NCBI RefSeq assembly: GCF_002953715.1
Contig: NZ_CP025012.1
Span: 3,348,001 to 3,412,000 of the forward strand
DNA: 64,000 bases
DNA from: Rhizobium leguminosarum
Lineage (GTDB): Bacteria > Pseudomonadota > Alphaproteobacteria > Rhizobiales > Rhizobiaceae
Direction of reading: 5' to 3'
Shown here in pieces: positions 43,225 to 52,694 of the stretch (position 1 is the stretch's first letter; each line of letters begins with the position of its first letter). The notes beneath the pieces are model-generated. The model was not told the origin of the DNA and did no database searches. It was given only the letters and a program-made list of their open reading frames with translations. Position numbers and translations under genes: made by a program.

Positions 43225-44298
43225 ATGAATAGAAGACGTTTCCTCGCCTCGGTTCCGCTCGCTCTGTTGTATGTTCGCGCGGGCCAGGCCCTGGCACAGG
43301 TGCCCGCCTCTGCAGGGCTGCGCGCCCTTGCCGACAGGAAGTCGTTCCGATTCGGATCGGCAATCGACCTGCAAAACATCAACGATCCAATCGCTTCCGA
43401 GATCTACATCGACAACGTCAATTCAATAACGCCGCGAAACGAGCTGAAGTGGAATGCGACGGAAAAGAGACCGGGCATTTTCAGCTTCGGCAGCGCCGAC
43501 CGCATGGTTGCATTTGCACGTAAAAACAACATGAGGGTTTATGGCCATACGCTGATCTGGTATCGCGTCCCGGGCTGGGTGTCTGATATCACGGACGCAA
43601 AGACCATTCAGGCGGCCATGAACCGTCATATAAAACAGGTTGTCACTCGCTATAAGAACTCGATCGATGCTTGGGATGTGGTGAACGAGCCGTTGGAGTA
43701 TGATGCAGCGGATCTGCGGGATTGTGTTTTCCGACGCCTTCTTGGCGACGATTATATCCGTATGAGTTTCGACATGGCGCACCAAGCCAATCCCGGTGCG
43801 ACGCTGGTCCTCAACGAAACGCATCTGGAGAAAAAATCCGACGTGTTTGAACAGAAGCGCGCGCGCATCCTGAAAATCGTCGAGGATCTCGTCGCCAAAA
43901 AAACGCCGATCAATGCGGTGGGGCTGCAGGCGCATTTCCGCCCCGGCCTCGACCGGATCGATCCGGAAGGAATGGGACGCTTCTGCGCGGCGCTGAAGGA
44001 CATGGGTGTCGGCGTTTTCATCACCGAACTGGACGCGTCCTGCCACTTCCTGAACCGCGACAAAGCCTTCACGCCGGCATCCTACGCCGATATTTTCAGT
44101 GACGTGATCACCGTGGCGGCAGAACATGGCGACTTGAAAGGCGTGACAGTATGGGGCATGTCGGAAAAATACGGCGAGCGCGATGAGAAAGCGGCCGATC
44201 CCGCTGCGGCTTGCACGAAGCGCGTTAATCTTTACGACGAAAATAATGCGCCAAGAAGTGCAATCGACGGTATCCGGCGGGCAATAGAGGCGATGTGA
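43225..44298 (+). CDS. pssW: GH10 family endo-beta-1,4-xylanase-like hydrolase, Tat-exported
   Basis: 357 residues from ATG 43225. The N-terminus NRRRFLASVPLALLYVRAGQ with ALA before QV is a twin-arginine signal. The GH10 barrel is clear: ITPRNELKWNATEKRPGIFS, GHTLIWYRVPGW, acid/base Glu155 in WDVVNEP, QAHF, nucleophile Glu269 in VFITELD, and VTVWGMSE. A GH10 gene heads the Pss-I EPS region of R. leguminosarum as pssW. It probably trims or degrades EPS or a plant glucan/xylan in the periplasm or outside. The gene name rests on position; the enzyme family is firm. Confidence 0.8.
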   Translation: MNRRRFLASVPLALLYVRAGQALAQVPASAGLRALADRKSFRFGSAIDLQNINDPIASEIYIDNVNSITPRNELKWNATEKRPGIFSFGSADRMVAFARKNNMRVYGHTLIWYRVPGWVSDITDAKTIQAAMNRHIKQVVTRYKNSIDAWDVVNEPLEYDAADLRDCVFRRLLGDDYIRMSFDMAHQANPGATLVLNETHLEKKSDVFEQKRARILKIVEDLVAKKTPINAVGLQAHFRPGLDRIDPEGMGRFCAALKDMGVGVFITELDASCHFLNRDKAFTPASYADIFSDVITVAAEHGDLKGVTVWGMSEKYGERDEKAADPAAACTKRVNLYDENNAPRSAIDGIRRAIEAM

Positions 44299-44329
44299 TG
44301 CACAAGACAACGGAGACGCGAACAGATTC

Positions 44330-45481
44330 ATGAAAAAAGCCGTTATTTATGTGGAAAAATTTTTGCCTGCCAGCCAGGCATTTGTTCTCAACCAGGCGAT
44401 AGCGTTTCGTTCTTTCGAAGCTGAAATTCTTGCCGGCTCGCGAATTTCTTCGGCGCATACAAAAAAATCCACTGTTCCGGTTCATGACATCCGTCGGTCT
44501 CCCATTGCGCGGGCCGGTGAACTGCTGTTGAAAATCCCGCAGATCGGCCTTCCCTTCCTCTTTCCTGCGATCGGCAAAGCCGATCTCGTTCACGCCCATT
44601 TTGGAAAGAACGGCTATGTCATCGGCCCGCTGGCCCGGGCCGCCGGCAAGCCGCTGATCACGACGTTTCACGGCTTTGACGCCACCTATGGCGGCGATCC
44701 GAAAAAGCCGGGCGGCTTCAATCAGGTGCGCTTCTTCGCCAAAGGCCGGAGCGAGATGGCCGGATGGAATAGCTGGAACATCGCCGTTTCCGATTTCATC
44801 CGCGACCGGCTGCTGGCGCTCGGTTTTCCAGCCGAACGCGTCTATCGCCATCATATCGGCATCGATCTCGATCTCTTCAAAATGGAACCCCGTCCCCGAA
44901 AAAAAGGGCGCGTGGTTTCAATTGCCCGCTTCGTCGACTATAAGGGCCACCGTTTCATGATCGACGCGCTTTCGCGTGTGGCTGCGGCCGGCACCCCGGT
45001 CGAATTTGTCATGGTCGGCCAGGGTCCCTTGAAGGAGGAAATCGAAGCACTGGCGCGTCGTTCCTTGCCAAGCGTCACGATCCATGAAAATCTGTCGCAG
45101 ACTGAGATAAGAGATCTGCTCGCCAGTGCGGAGCTTTATCTCCACGGAAGCGTGACCCTCGACAATGGTCACGCCGAAGCTTTCGGCCTCGCAAATCTCG
45201 AGGCGGAAGCCGTCGGTACTCCGGTCGTCGCTTTTCGCTCGGGAGGCGTCGGCGAAGCGATCGAAGAGGGGAAAACTGGTTATCTCGTGGAGGAGCGGGA
45301 TGTCGCGGGAATGGCGGAGGCGGTCGGAAGACTGCTCAACGACCAGGCTCTGTGGACAGCCTTTAGCGCGCGGGCACCGCTTCTGGTGGCCGAGCGCTTC
45401 GACTTACGTCGTCAGACGGGGACGCTCGAGGACTATTACAGTTCCGTGCTAGACGAATATTCCAGCCGGGGTCGGACTTGA
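44330..45481 (+). CDS. pssS: GT4 glycosyltransferase of EPS assembly
   Basis: 383 residues. GT-B fold: DLVHAHFGKNGYVIGPLARA in the acceptor half, then VVSIARFVDYKGHRFMIDAL, VEFVMVGQGPLKEEIEALAR and the donor motif GHAEAFGLANLEAEAVGTPV (ExxxxxxLE). In the Pss-I order this is PssS, reported as an alpha-1,4-glucosyltransferase adding to the glucuronic acid of the repeat unit (as I recall). It starts 31 bases after pssW and overlaps pssR by one base. Confidence 0.75.
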   Translation: MKKAVIYVEKFLPASQAFVLNQAIAFRSFEAEILAGSRISSAHTKKSTVPVHDIRRSPIARAGELLLKIPQIGLPFLFPAIGKADLVHAHFGKNGYVIGPLARAAGKPLITTFHGFDATYGGDPKKPGGFNQVRFFAKGRSEMAGWNSWNIAVSDFIRDRLLALGFPAERVYRHHIGIDLDLFKMEPRPRKKGRVVSIARFVDYKGHRFMIDALSRVAAAGTPVEFVMVGQGPLKEEIEALARRSLPSVTIHENLSQTEIRDLLASAELYLHGSVTLDNGHAEAFGLANLEAEAVGTPVVAFRSGGVGEAIEEGKTGYLVEERDVAGMAEAVGRLLNDQALWTAFSARAPLLVAERFDLRRQTGTLEDYYSSVLDEYSSRGRT

Positions 45482-45987
45482 TGGTGCAGACAGGAAAAAA
45501 GCCGAAGTGGGGACTGAACGTATTTCGGCCGCTGCGGAACGGATTTGTGAAGGCCAAGTGGCTCTACTATACGAAATTCTGGGGAATGGACATCGATCCG
45601 ACGGCCAGCTTTTCCTTGAGCGTGCGTTTCGACAAGACCAACCCTAGGGGATTGCATATCGGCGCGGAAACTTACGTCGCCTTTGAGGCAGCGATTCTGA
45701 CTCACGATCTCACGCGCGGGCTCTATCTCCACACGAGGATCGGCAAGCGCTGCTTCATCGGCGCCCGCAGCATCATTCTGCCCGGCGTCGAGATCGGCGA
45801 CGAATGCGTCATCGGCTCGGGCTCAGTGGTAACCAAGAGCGTGCCGCCGCGCTCGCTCGTCGCTGGCAATCCGGCAAAGATAATCCGCAGCGACATCAAA
45901 ATCATTTCGCGTTACGGACGCATGGCACGCGAAGATGAGATGGTCTCGCAGATCGTGACGCACTTGCCGACTGGAGAAGCACGATGA
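45481..45987 (+). CDS. pssR: Hexapeptide-repeat acyltransferase of EPS decoration
   Basis: 168 residues from ATG 45481, whose A is the last base of the pssS stop (TGATG). Left-handed beta-helix repeats are visible: [40 protein letters not shown] and the closing [10 protein letters not shown]. The catalytic His is in [10 protein letters not shown]. This fits an acetyltransferase using acetyl-CoA in the cytoplasm on the lipid-linked repeat unit. It overlaps pssM by 4 bases. Confidence 0.75.
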   Translation: MVQTGKKPKWGLNVFRPLRNGFVKAKWLYYTKFWGMDIDPTASFSLSVRFDKTNPRGLHIGAETYVAFEAAILTHDLTRGLYLHTRIGKRCFIGARSIILPGVEIGDECVIGSGSVVTKSVPPRSLVAGNPAKIIRSDIKIISRYGRMAREDEMVSQIVTHLPTGEAR

Positions 45988-46886
45988 AGATGTTTGCCTA
46001 CAGGGGGAAACACGAGAATTTTGGCGACGAACTGAATCATTGGCTTTGGGAGCGACTGCTGCCCGGCTTCTTCGACGACGACGAAAACCAACTCTTTCTC
46101 GGCATCGGTTCGATCCTCTACGACAATTTCGACCCGAATATGCAGAAGATTGTATTCGGCTCGGGCTATGGCGGCTACACAAACCCGCCGAAAGTCGATC
46201 GCAACTGGACGTTCTATTTCGTGCGCGGAAAGAAGACTGCCGAAGTCCTCGGCATCGATCCGAGCTACGCCATCGGCGATTCGGGTATCCTCACGCGCAG
46301 CTGCTGGGATGCAAAAAGCATCGAGAAGCGTTACCCGGTCTCTTTCATGCCGCATTACGAAAGCGCGATGTATGGCAGTTGGGATAAGGCCTGTGAGCTC
46401 GCGGGGATTCACTATATCGATCCGCGCTGGTCTGTGGAAAAGGTTCTGACCGAAATTAGCGCATCGCATAAAGTGGTCTCCGAGGCGATGCATGGCTGCA
46501 TTATCTCAGACGCGCTGCGCGTTCCCTGGCGGGCTATCCGGCCGATCGCCCCGGGGAATCGAGCCAAGTGGTACGATTGGGCAAGTGCGCTTAATCTCGA
46601 GATCGACTTCGACGCGATTGGCCCGTCAAATATCGTCGAGGCAGGCGCATCGCTGGTACGGAAAAACACCTACCTTTTGAAGAACATAACGTTCCGCCAC
46701 CGCCGGATCCGACAGCTCACTGGCAACTATGTCTTTGGATCGACGGTCAAGACGTTGCAGCGGGTAGCAGAGAAGCCGGGTCAGCTCAGCACAGATGAGG
46801 CTATTATAAAGGCGCACGACAGAATGCTGCTTGAGCTGAACCGATTGAAGCAAGATTTTTCCAAGAAAACGGCAAGCGTCCTGTGA
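45984..46886 (+). CDS. pssM: Polysaccharide pyruvyltransferase (ExoV-like)
   Basis: 300 residues. Motifs of the pyruvyl transferase family (WcaK/ExoV): [20 protein letters not shown] at the start, [49 protein letters not shown] and [20 protein letters not shown]. It adds pyruvate ketal from PEP to a terminal sugar. R. leguminosarum EPS carries two pyruvates, and a second family member (pssK) lies three genes on. The start overlaps pssR by 4 bases. Confidence 0.8.
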   Translation: MKMFAYRGKHENFGDELNHWLWERLLPGFFDDDENQLFLGIGSILYDNFDPNMQKIVFGSGYGGYTNPPKVDRNWTFYFVRGKKTAEVLGIDPSYAIGDSGILTRSCWDAKSIEKRYPVSFMPHYESAMYGSWDKACELAGIHYIDPRWSVEKVLTEISASHKVVSEAMHGCIISDALRVPWRAIRPIAPGNRAKWYDWASALNLEIDFDAIGPSNIVEAGASLVRKNTYLLKNITFRHRRIRQLTGNYVFGSTVKTLQRVAEKPGQLSTDEAIIKAHDRMLLELNRLKQDFSKKTASVL

Positions 46887-46948
46887 TGTCGCAAACCGGG
46901 TTCGTGACGAGGCAACAGGCATGATCCTTTCTAACTCCATCAACCCGC

Positions 46949-46969
46949 TCTCCCCGGATAAAGGGGAGA
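46949..46969. repeat. Small inverted repeat between pssM and pssL
   Basis: TCTCCCC and GGGGAGA with a seven-base loop, in the 150-base gap after pssM. It is of the intergenic CTCCCCG-GGGGAG kind common in rhizobia and could act as a partial terminator inside the cluster. Confidence 0.4.
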
Positions 46970-47036
46970 AGCAGTTTGGACGGGTGTGCAGCCCACTTAA
47001 ATGGTCGATGTCCTGGTCGTGCGGAGCCATTCATCT

Positions 47037-48539
47037 ATGAGCAGTGTTACCGACCGACTGATCCAAGGCAGCATATGGCTGAGTCTGTCCCGCGCCATCG
47101 TCAACGGGCTTTCCGCACTCAGCACCTTTGTCCTGGCTTGGTATCTCGTGCCAGCCGACTTTGGTCTCGTTGCTATCGCAACGACGATCCAGGTCATTTT
47201 GAGCTCCGTCACCGAACTCTCGCTGAATCAGGCGCTTATCCGCCACGAATCTCCGAGCGAAGTTCACTTCAGTGCGGTGTGGACGTTGAGCGTGACGCGA
47301 AGCGCTGTTTTGGCGCTGCTGTTTGCCGCCAGTGCCTATCCGATCGCCGAGTTTTACAACGAGCCCCGGCTGACGAGCGTCATGCTTGCTTTGAGTTTCA
47401 GCCTGCTCCTGAGTGGTCTCGCCAATCCACGCCGCGTCATGCTCCAGCGTGACCTGATCTTCTGGCAGGAGTTCGTACTCAACGTCTCGCAAAAGCTGGT
47501 CGGCTTCGTCGTGACGGTGGCAATTGCTGCCATCTACCAGAGTTATTGGGCGCTCGTTGTCGGCACCCTCGCCTATCAGGTCACGAATATCATCGTTTCC
47601 TATACCGTACTGCCGTTCTGGCCGCGCATAACCTTCCGGCATGCACGGGAATTGTTTTCGTTCTCGCTCTGGCTGACGGCCGGACAGATCGTCAACACGC
47701 TGAACTGGCGGGTCGAGTATCTGCTGATCGGCAAGATGCTGGGCGCCACGCAGCTTGGCCATTATACCGTCGGCAACACTCTTTCGACTCTGCCGACGCG
47801 CGAGGCGACGGCGCCGTTGAACCAGACGATTTACCCGGGCTTTTCGAAAGTCCGCAACGACCCGGTCCGGCTTGTCGCAGCCTATCAGCGTGCACAGGCG
47901 CTTCTGGCGGCGGTGGCGCTTCCGGCCGGAATCGGCATGGCAGTGGTAGCTGATCCGATGATGCGGCTTGCTTTGGGAGAAAAGTGGGTTCCCGCCATCT
48001 TCATCGTACAGGCGCTCGCATCGGTCTTCGCTCTGCAGACCCTCGGTTCGCTCGTCCAACCGCTGGGCATGGCAAAGGGCCATACCAAGATGCTGTTCAT
48101 CCGCGACACGCAGATGCTGGTGGTCCGCGTGCCCATCATCATCGCCGGTCTCATGATGGCCGGGCTTCCGGGCGTCGTTTATGCCCGCGTGTTGACGGGT
48201 CTGATTTCCACCGTAGTCAACATGCTTCTCGTCAAGCGCTTGATCAATCTGCCATTCTTCCAGCAGCTCGCGGCAAACTTCCGCGCGCTTGCCAGTGTCG
48301 CCGTGATGGCTGCCGGCGTCTGGGGATTGTCACATGTCCTGAACACCCCCACCGACAAGTTGGCGCTGGCCCTTCACCTGGCCATCCTCGTCGTCACCGG
48401 CGGTATCCTCTATGTCGGTTCCAGCTTTGTCCTTTGGCTTGCGATGAAGAAGCCAAGTGGCCCGGAAACCGAAGTTCAGCGTATCGTTGTCAAGTTCCTG
48501 TCAAAAGCCAAACGTATTGCCGTACCCAAGTCGGCCTGA
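47037..48539 (+). CDS. pssL: Wzx-type flippase for the EPS repeat unit
   Basis: 500 residues from ATG 47037 (GGAG upstream); an in-frame ATG at 47001 is possible. About 12 hydrophobic segments run throughout, starting IVNGLSALSTFVLAWYLVPA and ending ALHLAILVVTGGILYVGSSF. The family signature DFGLVAIATTIQ and the LLIGKMLGATQLGHYTVG repeat half mark it as a MOP-superfamily polysaccharide exporter. It moves the undecaprenyl-linked repeat unit to the periplasmic side. It lies between the two pyruvyltransferase genes as expected for pssL. Confidence 0.8.
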   Translation: MSSVTDRLIQGSIWLSLSRAIVNGLSALSTFVLAWYLVPADFGLVAIATTIQVILSSVTELSLNQALIRHESPSEVHFSAVWTLSVTRSAVLALLFAASAYPIAEFYNEPRLTSVMLALSFSLLLSGLANPRRVMLQRDLIFWQEFVLNVSQKLVGFVVTVAIAAIYQSYWALVVGTLAYQVTNIIVSYTVLPFWPRITFRHARELFSFSLWLTAGQIVNTLNWRVEYLLIGKMLGATQLGHYTVGNTLSTLPTREATAPLNQTIYPGFSKVRNDPVRLVAAYQRAQALLAAVALPAGIGMAVVADPMMRLALGEKWVPAIFIVQALASVFALQTLGSLVQPLGMAKGHTKMLFIRDTQMLVVRVPIIIAGLMMAGLPGVVYARVLTGLISTVVNMLLVKRLINLPFFQQLAANFRALASVAVMAAGVWGLSHVLNTPTDKLALALHLAILVVTGGILYVGSSFVLWLAMKKPSGPETEVQRIVVKFLSKAKRIAVPKSA

Positions 48540-48568
48540 AGTTAAACGAACATGAAAAGAGAGGCAGA

Positions 48569-49600
48569 ATGACCAGCCAATCCAGATCAGAGCTGATCGC
48601 AAAACTCAATGGCATGATCCATGATTGCCTGAAGGACTATGTCTCGCGCGACGAACCGCTTGCGATTCTCGACTTTCCCGACATCCGCAATTGCGGCGAC
48701 TCGGCAATCTGGCTGGGTGAGATGGCCTATCTCAAGGATCGCTTCGGCAAGCGCCCGGACTATGTTTCCCGGCTGTACGACTTCTCCGCCGACGAACTGA
48801 AACGGCGCGTACCGACCGGCCCGATCTTCATTCACGGCGGCGGCAATTTCGGCGATATCTGGGTTGCCCACCAGGATTTCCGCGAATCGATCATGGAGCG
48901 TTTCCCGGATCGGCAGATCATCCAGTTCCCGCAGTCGATCCACTACAGTTCGCCTGAGCGCATCGAGCAATCCAAACGGGCAATCGGGCGCCACAAGAAT
49001 TTCGTGTTGCTCGTGCGCGACGAAGAATCGAAGGAGTTTTCCGAAAAACACTTCGACTGCACCGTCCGACTATGCCCCGATATGGCTTTTGCCATCGGTC
49101 CGCTTCCGGAAAGGGCGACGCAGATTCCCGTCCTCGCCATGTTGCGGGAGGATGCGGAACGGGTTGGCGGCACCGATCGCAAGATTCCTTCCGATATTCC
49201 TGTGGAAGACTGGATTACCGAGTCGAAACGGAAGGTCGATATCGCCAAGAAGTTGGGGGTCGCTTCGGCCTATCTCGCATTGAAGCCGAGCGAAGTGGCC
49301 TTGCGCAGACTGGACGCTGCGGCACACAACCGTTTCGAGCGCGGCATCAGTCAGATTTCGCGTGCCCGGGCAATCGTGACCGATCGCCTGCACGTCCATA
49401 TCTGCTCGCTGCTGCTCGGCCGCCCGCATGCCGTGCTGGACAACAGCTATGGAAAGATCCGCCGCTTCATGAATGCTTTCTCCGGCGGAACCGACCTTTC
49501 ATACAAGGCAACCTCGCTCGAGGACGGAATAGAGTGGGCGCGTCGTCAGGCGGCAAAGGGGCGTGTCGATGAAAAAGAAGCTGTGAGCTTGCGGGCTTAA
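48569..49600 (+). CDS. pssK: Second polysaccharide pyruvyltransferase
   Basis: 343 residues from ATG 48569 with GAGAGG upstream. The open frame extends left through pssL, but that part is a shadow. Pyruvyl transferase motifs: ILDFPDIRNCGDSAIWLGEM, PIFIHGGGNFGDIW, IIQFPQSIHYS, VRDEESKEF, CPDMAFAIG and VTDRLHVHICSLLLGRPHAV. It probably places the second pyruvate ketal on the EPS side chain. Its start lies 30 bases after pssL. Confidence 0.75.
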   Translation: MTSQSRSELIAKLNGMIHDCLKDYVSRDEPLAILDFPDIRNCGDSAIWLGEMAYLKDRFGKRPDYVSRLYDFSADELKRRVPTGPIFIHGGGNFGDIWVAHQDFRESIMERFPDRQIIQFPQSIHYSSPERIEQSKRAIGRHKNFVLLVRDEESKEFSEKHFDCTVRLCPDMAFAIGPLPERATQIPVLAMLREDAERVGGTDRKIPSDIPVEDWITESKRKVDIAKKLGVASAYLALKPSEVALRRLDAAAHNRFERGISQISRARAIVTDRLHVHICSLLLGRPHAVLDNSYGKIRRFMNAFSGGTDLSYKATSLEDGIEWARRQAAKGRVDEKEAVSLRA

Positions 49601-49612
49601 GGGGGTCATTCG

Positions 49613-50434
49613 ATGACACTTGTCACCTTCATTATCCCGGTCCGGCATCAGGACAATGCCCGCGATTGGAGCAGGCTGAAGGCAAACCTGACCCAGACCG
49701 TGGCCTCCATTTCCAACCAGACCAATGGAGACTGGCGCGGCATCATCGTGGCCAACGAAGGCGCCGATCTGCCTGACCTGCCGGAAAAATTCTCAGCCGT
49801 GCGTGTCACCTTTCCGCCGAACGACCTGCATGAGCTCGGAAAGGGCAGCAAGGAAGACTTCCTTGATGCCTTCCGGGCAGACAAAGGGCGTCGCGTTCTG
49901 AGCGGCATGCTGAATGCCACGGACAGTCGCTTCTTCATGATTGTCGATGACGACGATTTCGTAAGCTCTCGGATCGTTCAACACGTATCCGACTATCGGG
50001 ACGCCAACGGGTGGACGATCGACCGTGGTTATATCTGGGACGATGGCGGTAGTTTCCTGTTTGGCCACGACGACTTCAGCCATCTCTGCGGTACCTCGTT
50101 GATCATTCGTGCCGATCTCTACGAACTGCCGACCCGCTTTGAGGATGCTTCGCTCGACTGGATCAAGTCGATGCTGGGCAGCCATGTCCGCATAGCGGAT
50201 ATTCTTGCGCAACGGGGAGCGCCGCTCACAAAGCTTCCCTTTCGCGGGGCGGTCTATCGGGTCGCCCACGGCGGATCGCATAGTCAGGCACCGAGCCTGC
50301 TGCGACAGTATTTCCTGAACCGCGGCGTGCTCACCAAACCGCGGCGATGGTTGCGTAATCTTCGTAAGCTGAGGATACTCGGCGAGGGTCACAGGCGCGA
50401 GTTTTTCGGTAAGACGCGGTCGACCCCCGCGTAA
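49613..50434 (+). CDS. pssJ: Glycosyltransferase (GT2-like), probably the terminal galactosyltransferase
   Basis: 273 residues from ATG 49613, behind AAGGGGG. The GT-A fold begins VTFIIPVRHQDNARDW, with the metal-binding acids in FFMIVDDDDFVSS. The acceptor side GGSFLFGHDDFSHLCGTSLI is unlike its GT2 neighbours. In the Pss-I order this is PssJ, proposed to add the galactose at the end of the side chain. The product has no membrane helix. Confidence 0.7.
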   Translation: MTLVTFIIPVRHQDNARDWSRLKANLTQTVASISNQTNGDWRGIIVANEGADLPDLPEKFSAVRVTFPPNDLHELGKGSKEDFLDAFRADKGRRVLSGMLNATDSRFFMIVDDDDFVSSRIVQHVSDYRDANGWTIDRGYIWDDGGSFLFGHDDFSHLCGTSLIIRADLYELPTRFEDASLDWIKSMLGSHVRIADILAQRGAPLTKLPFRGAVYRVAHGGSHSQAPSLLRQYFLNRGVLTKPRRWLRNLRKLRILGEGHRREFFGKTRSTPA

Positions 50435-50517
50435 GCGCCGATCCCATTCGAACATCGCACAGGCAGTCAAAATATGAAGCTTTTCTCTTTCGACTTCACC
50501 AAGAGGGTTGGTAACTG

Positions 50518-51462
50518 ATGTCGGATCTCTTCGTCAGCGTGCTCTTTTCATCTTACAATGGCGCCAGCCGCCGGCTGCGCCATACTTTGGATTCCCTGGT
50601 GCGCCAGGAGCTTCCCCATGATCGGTGGGAACTGATAGCCGTCGACAACAATAGCAATGACGGCACGTTTGATCTTTTGGAAACCTATAGCGACAAGCTT
50701 CCCATCACCATCCTGCAGCAGCGCAAGCCGGGAAAGTCCGGCGCGCTCAATATGGCCTTGGATCGGGTGAAGGGGGATCTCATCGTCTTTACGGACGACG
50801 ATGTTCGTGCCGAGCCGAACTGGCTGAAAGCGATCATCGACTGCGCCGCAGCCCATCCGAGTTATGGCGTCTTCGGCGGCAGAATCGTCCCTGAATGGGA
50901 GAAAGAACCAAAAGACAGGTTTATCGAATGGATTCCGATGGGATCCACCTTTGCGATAGTCGATGACACCCAAAGCGGACCGTGTGACCCGACGAAAGTC
51001 TGGGGCCCGAATACGATCGTCCGGCGAGAGTTGCTCGGAACAAGCGTGCGCTACCGCGAAGATATCGGTCCTCTTCCCGGAAAGATTTTTGCCATGGGTG
51101 AAGATGCGGAAATCATCATTCGCCTGGCGGCCAATGGCGCCAAGTCCTATCGATGCGCCGAGGCCGTGGTCCATCATTGGATTCCGGCATCGAGCGTGAC
51201 GGAGGATTGGGTACAGAAAAGAGGCGAGCGGCTTGGCTACGGCATGCCGGCGCTCTTTCCCGACGAGGTGCCTGGAGGGGTGAGGTTAAGCGGAGTTCCG
51301 CTTCCGACCTGGATCGAAAGCGCACAATGGGCCTTCCGAGCAGCAATGCTTTATCTCCTGCCGCGATCGAAGAAACGTTTCTGGGCGATCTGGAAATATT
51401 ATTACATGCGTGGCTATCGCGCCGGAATTCGCCGATACGTTTCTCAAACGATGACGCAGTAA
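50518..51462 (+). CDS. pssI: GT2 glycosyltransferase, EPS side chain
   Basis: 314 residues. GT-A motifs: VSVLFSSYNGASRRLRHTLD, LIAVDNNSNDGT, KPGKSGALNMAL, and the DxD in VFTDDDVRAEPNWL. The C-terminal acceptor region PLPGKIFAMGEDAEIIIRLA and the tail LPRSKKRFWAIWKYYYMRGY are nearly repeated in pssG, so the two are recent duplicates. It probably adds one side-chain glucose. A fragment of a pssF-like gene follows directly. Confidence 0.75.
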   Translation: MSDLFVSVLFSSYNGASRRLRHTLDSLVRQELPHDRWELIAVDNNSNDGTFDLLETYSDKLPITILQQRKPGKSGALNMALDRVKGDLIVFTDDDVRAEPNWLKAIIDCAAAHPSYGVFGGRIVPEWEKEPKDRFIEWIPMGSTFAIVDDTQSGPCDPTKVWGPNTIVRRELLGTSVRYREDIGPLPGKIFAMGEDAEIIIRLAANGAKSYRCAEAVVHHWIPASSVTEDWVQKRGERLGYGMPALFPDEVPGGVRLSGVPLPTWIESAQWAFRAAMLYLLPRSKKRFWAIWKYYYMRGYRAGIRRYVSQTMTQ

Positions 51463-51485
51463 TCGATTGCACAGGAGGCAGTAAT

Positions 51486-51570
51486 TTGAAACTCTCGGTG
51501 CTCATCAAAAGTTTATGGCAGTATTTGCGCCCACGCATCGACAGCGTTCTATCGCAGGCCCAAGACATCG
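51486..51570 (+). pseudogene. Decayed 5' fragment of a pssF-like gene
   Basis: Starting at TTG 51486, the frame reads LKLSVLIKSLWQYLRPRIDS and VLSQAQDIG. The intact pssF begins LKLSVLINNFNYGQYLRPCI, then DSVLSQVYRDF. DNA identity is high over about 85 bases, then lost. As in the intact copy, it follows directly after a GT2 gene of the pssI/pssG type. Confidence 0.75.
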
Positions 51571-51633
51571 GTAAAGGCGTGACCCGAATCGCACAGGGAA
51601 GCGATCCGACCGAAATGAGGTCCGGAGCATCAA

Positions 51634-52602
51634 ATGAGCAAAGTCAAGGTTACAATACTGTTCTCAACTTATAACGGTGAGAAGACTCTGCCAACGATGC
51701 TTGACGCACTATGCGCTTCCACCCTAGCGCAGGAAGAATGGAAAATCGTTGCGGTCGATAACAACAGCAGCGACAACACTGCAGCAGTCTTGAATTCCTA
51801 TAAGGAGCGGCTTCCGCTGGAAGTTTATTTTGAGCCAAAACAAGGTAAGCAGTACGCATTGACTTTGGGCTTCCGCCATCTGGAGGGCGAGCTCGTCATT
51901 TTAACCGATGACGACGTCATTCCCGCGCCGGATTGGATCGAGCAGTTTCTCACCTTGGCAGATGAGCAGCCACAGTTTGCCATATTCGGCGGCCTAATAA
52001 CGCCCGAATGGGAGGAAAAGCCGGCATCGTGGCTCATCAATTACGGGCATCTGGGGATTCTTTATGCGCTAAATGGCGGTCTACCCGAGGGGCCGATTTC
52101 AGCGGCATTGATATCGGGGCCGAATTCGGCCTTCCGTCGTTCCATTTTAGGATCCGGCTATATCGTTCACGACGGCCTCGGCCCGGATGCCACTGTCGCT
52201 CAGTTCCCCATGGGTGAGGATACTGCTTTCGCTCTCAGGTTGGAAAAGAATGGAGCCAAGGCTTTTCACTCGCGGCATCCTGGGGTTCGGCACATTGTCA
52301 GGAAGGGCTATGTGAACGAAGGCTGGGTTTTGCGGCGCGGCGAGCGTTATGGCATGGGCTTGGTTATCGTTCGGCCGGACCTCTTCGACAGCAAAACGAA
52401 AATTGGCGGTCTGCCCATCGCTAGCGCCTTGAGATGGCTTCTGATGGTGCCGGCCAGCGTGGTCGTCAAGAGATTTCCCCTAAGCGGCATTCGCTTCAAA
52501 TTGCTCTGGGCGCAGTCGGTGAGACAGGGGATCCTGCGCCAATTTCTCAGGCAGCGATCTACGATGAATAAAACGATCTACTCTCAGGTCGGTGCCAAAT
52601 GA
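51634..52602 (+). CDS. pssH: GT2 glycosyltransferase, EPS side chain
   Basis: 322 residues from ATG 51634. GT-A motifs: VTILFSTYNGEKTLPTMLDA, IVAVDNNSSDNT, PKQGKQYALTLG and the DxD in ILTDDDVIPAPDWI. Acceptor side: FPMGEDTAFALRLEKNGAKA and GYVNEGWVLRRGERYGMG. Related to but clearly distinct from pssI/pssG. Its position between two pssI-like duplicates suggests insertion during the cluster's history. The stop overlaps a 31-codon frame. Confidence 0.75.
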   Translation: MSKVKVTILFSTYNGEKTLPTMLDALCASTLAQEEWKIVAVDNNSSDNTAAVLNSYKERLPLEVYFEPKQGKQYALTLGFRHLEGELVILTDDDVIPAPDWIEQFLTLADEQPQFAIFGGLITPEWEEKPASWLINYGHLGILYALNGGLPEGPISAALISGPNSAFRRSILGSGYIVHDGLGPDATVAQFPMGEDTAFALRLEKNGAKAFHSRHPGVRHIVRKGYVNEGWVLRRGERYGMGLVIVRPDLFDSKTKIGGLPIASALRWLLMVPASVVVKRFPLSGIRFKLLWAQSVRQGILRQFLRQRSTMNKTIYSQVGAK

Positions 52603-52694
52603 CGAAAGTACTAAACAGCGGCATCGACAGGAAGTGCTCCAGCTGCGGAGGCAGCGGGCAGGATTTTCGCACGTCAGGAGGCGAGTGGGTTTGA
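52599..52694 (+). CDS. 31-codon ORF coupled between pssH and pssG
   Basis: Starts at the ATGA overlapping the pssH stop and ends at the TGATG overlapping the pssG start. Product MTKVLNSGIDRKCSSCGGSG ending in SGGEWV, with a CxxC zinc-knuckle-like motif. It may be a translational relay that keeps ribosomes moving between two genes, or the leftover N-terminus of a zinc-ribbon methyltransferase gene. Too short for certainty. Confidence 0.4.
   Translation: MTKVLNSGIDRKCSSCGGSGQDFRTSGGEWV

Noticed and set aside
47031..48083. Leftward 350-codon frame opposite pssL
   Set aside because: Antisense to the flippase gene; the product is Gln/Arg/Asp-rich with no hydrophobic core.
47984..48568. N-terminal extension of pssK through the pssL gene
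   Set aside because: The extension overlaps pssL in another frame, is Arg/His-rich, and a good ribosome site precedes ATG 48569 where family similarity begins.
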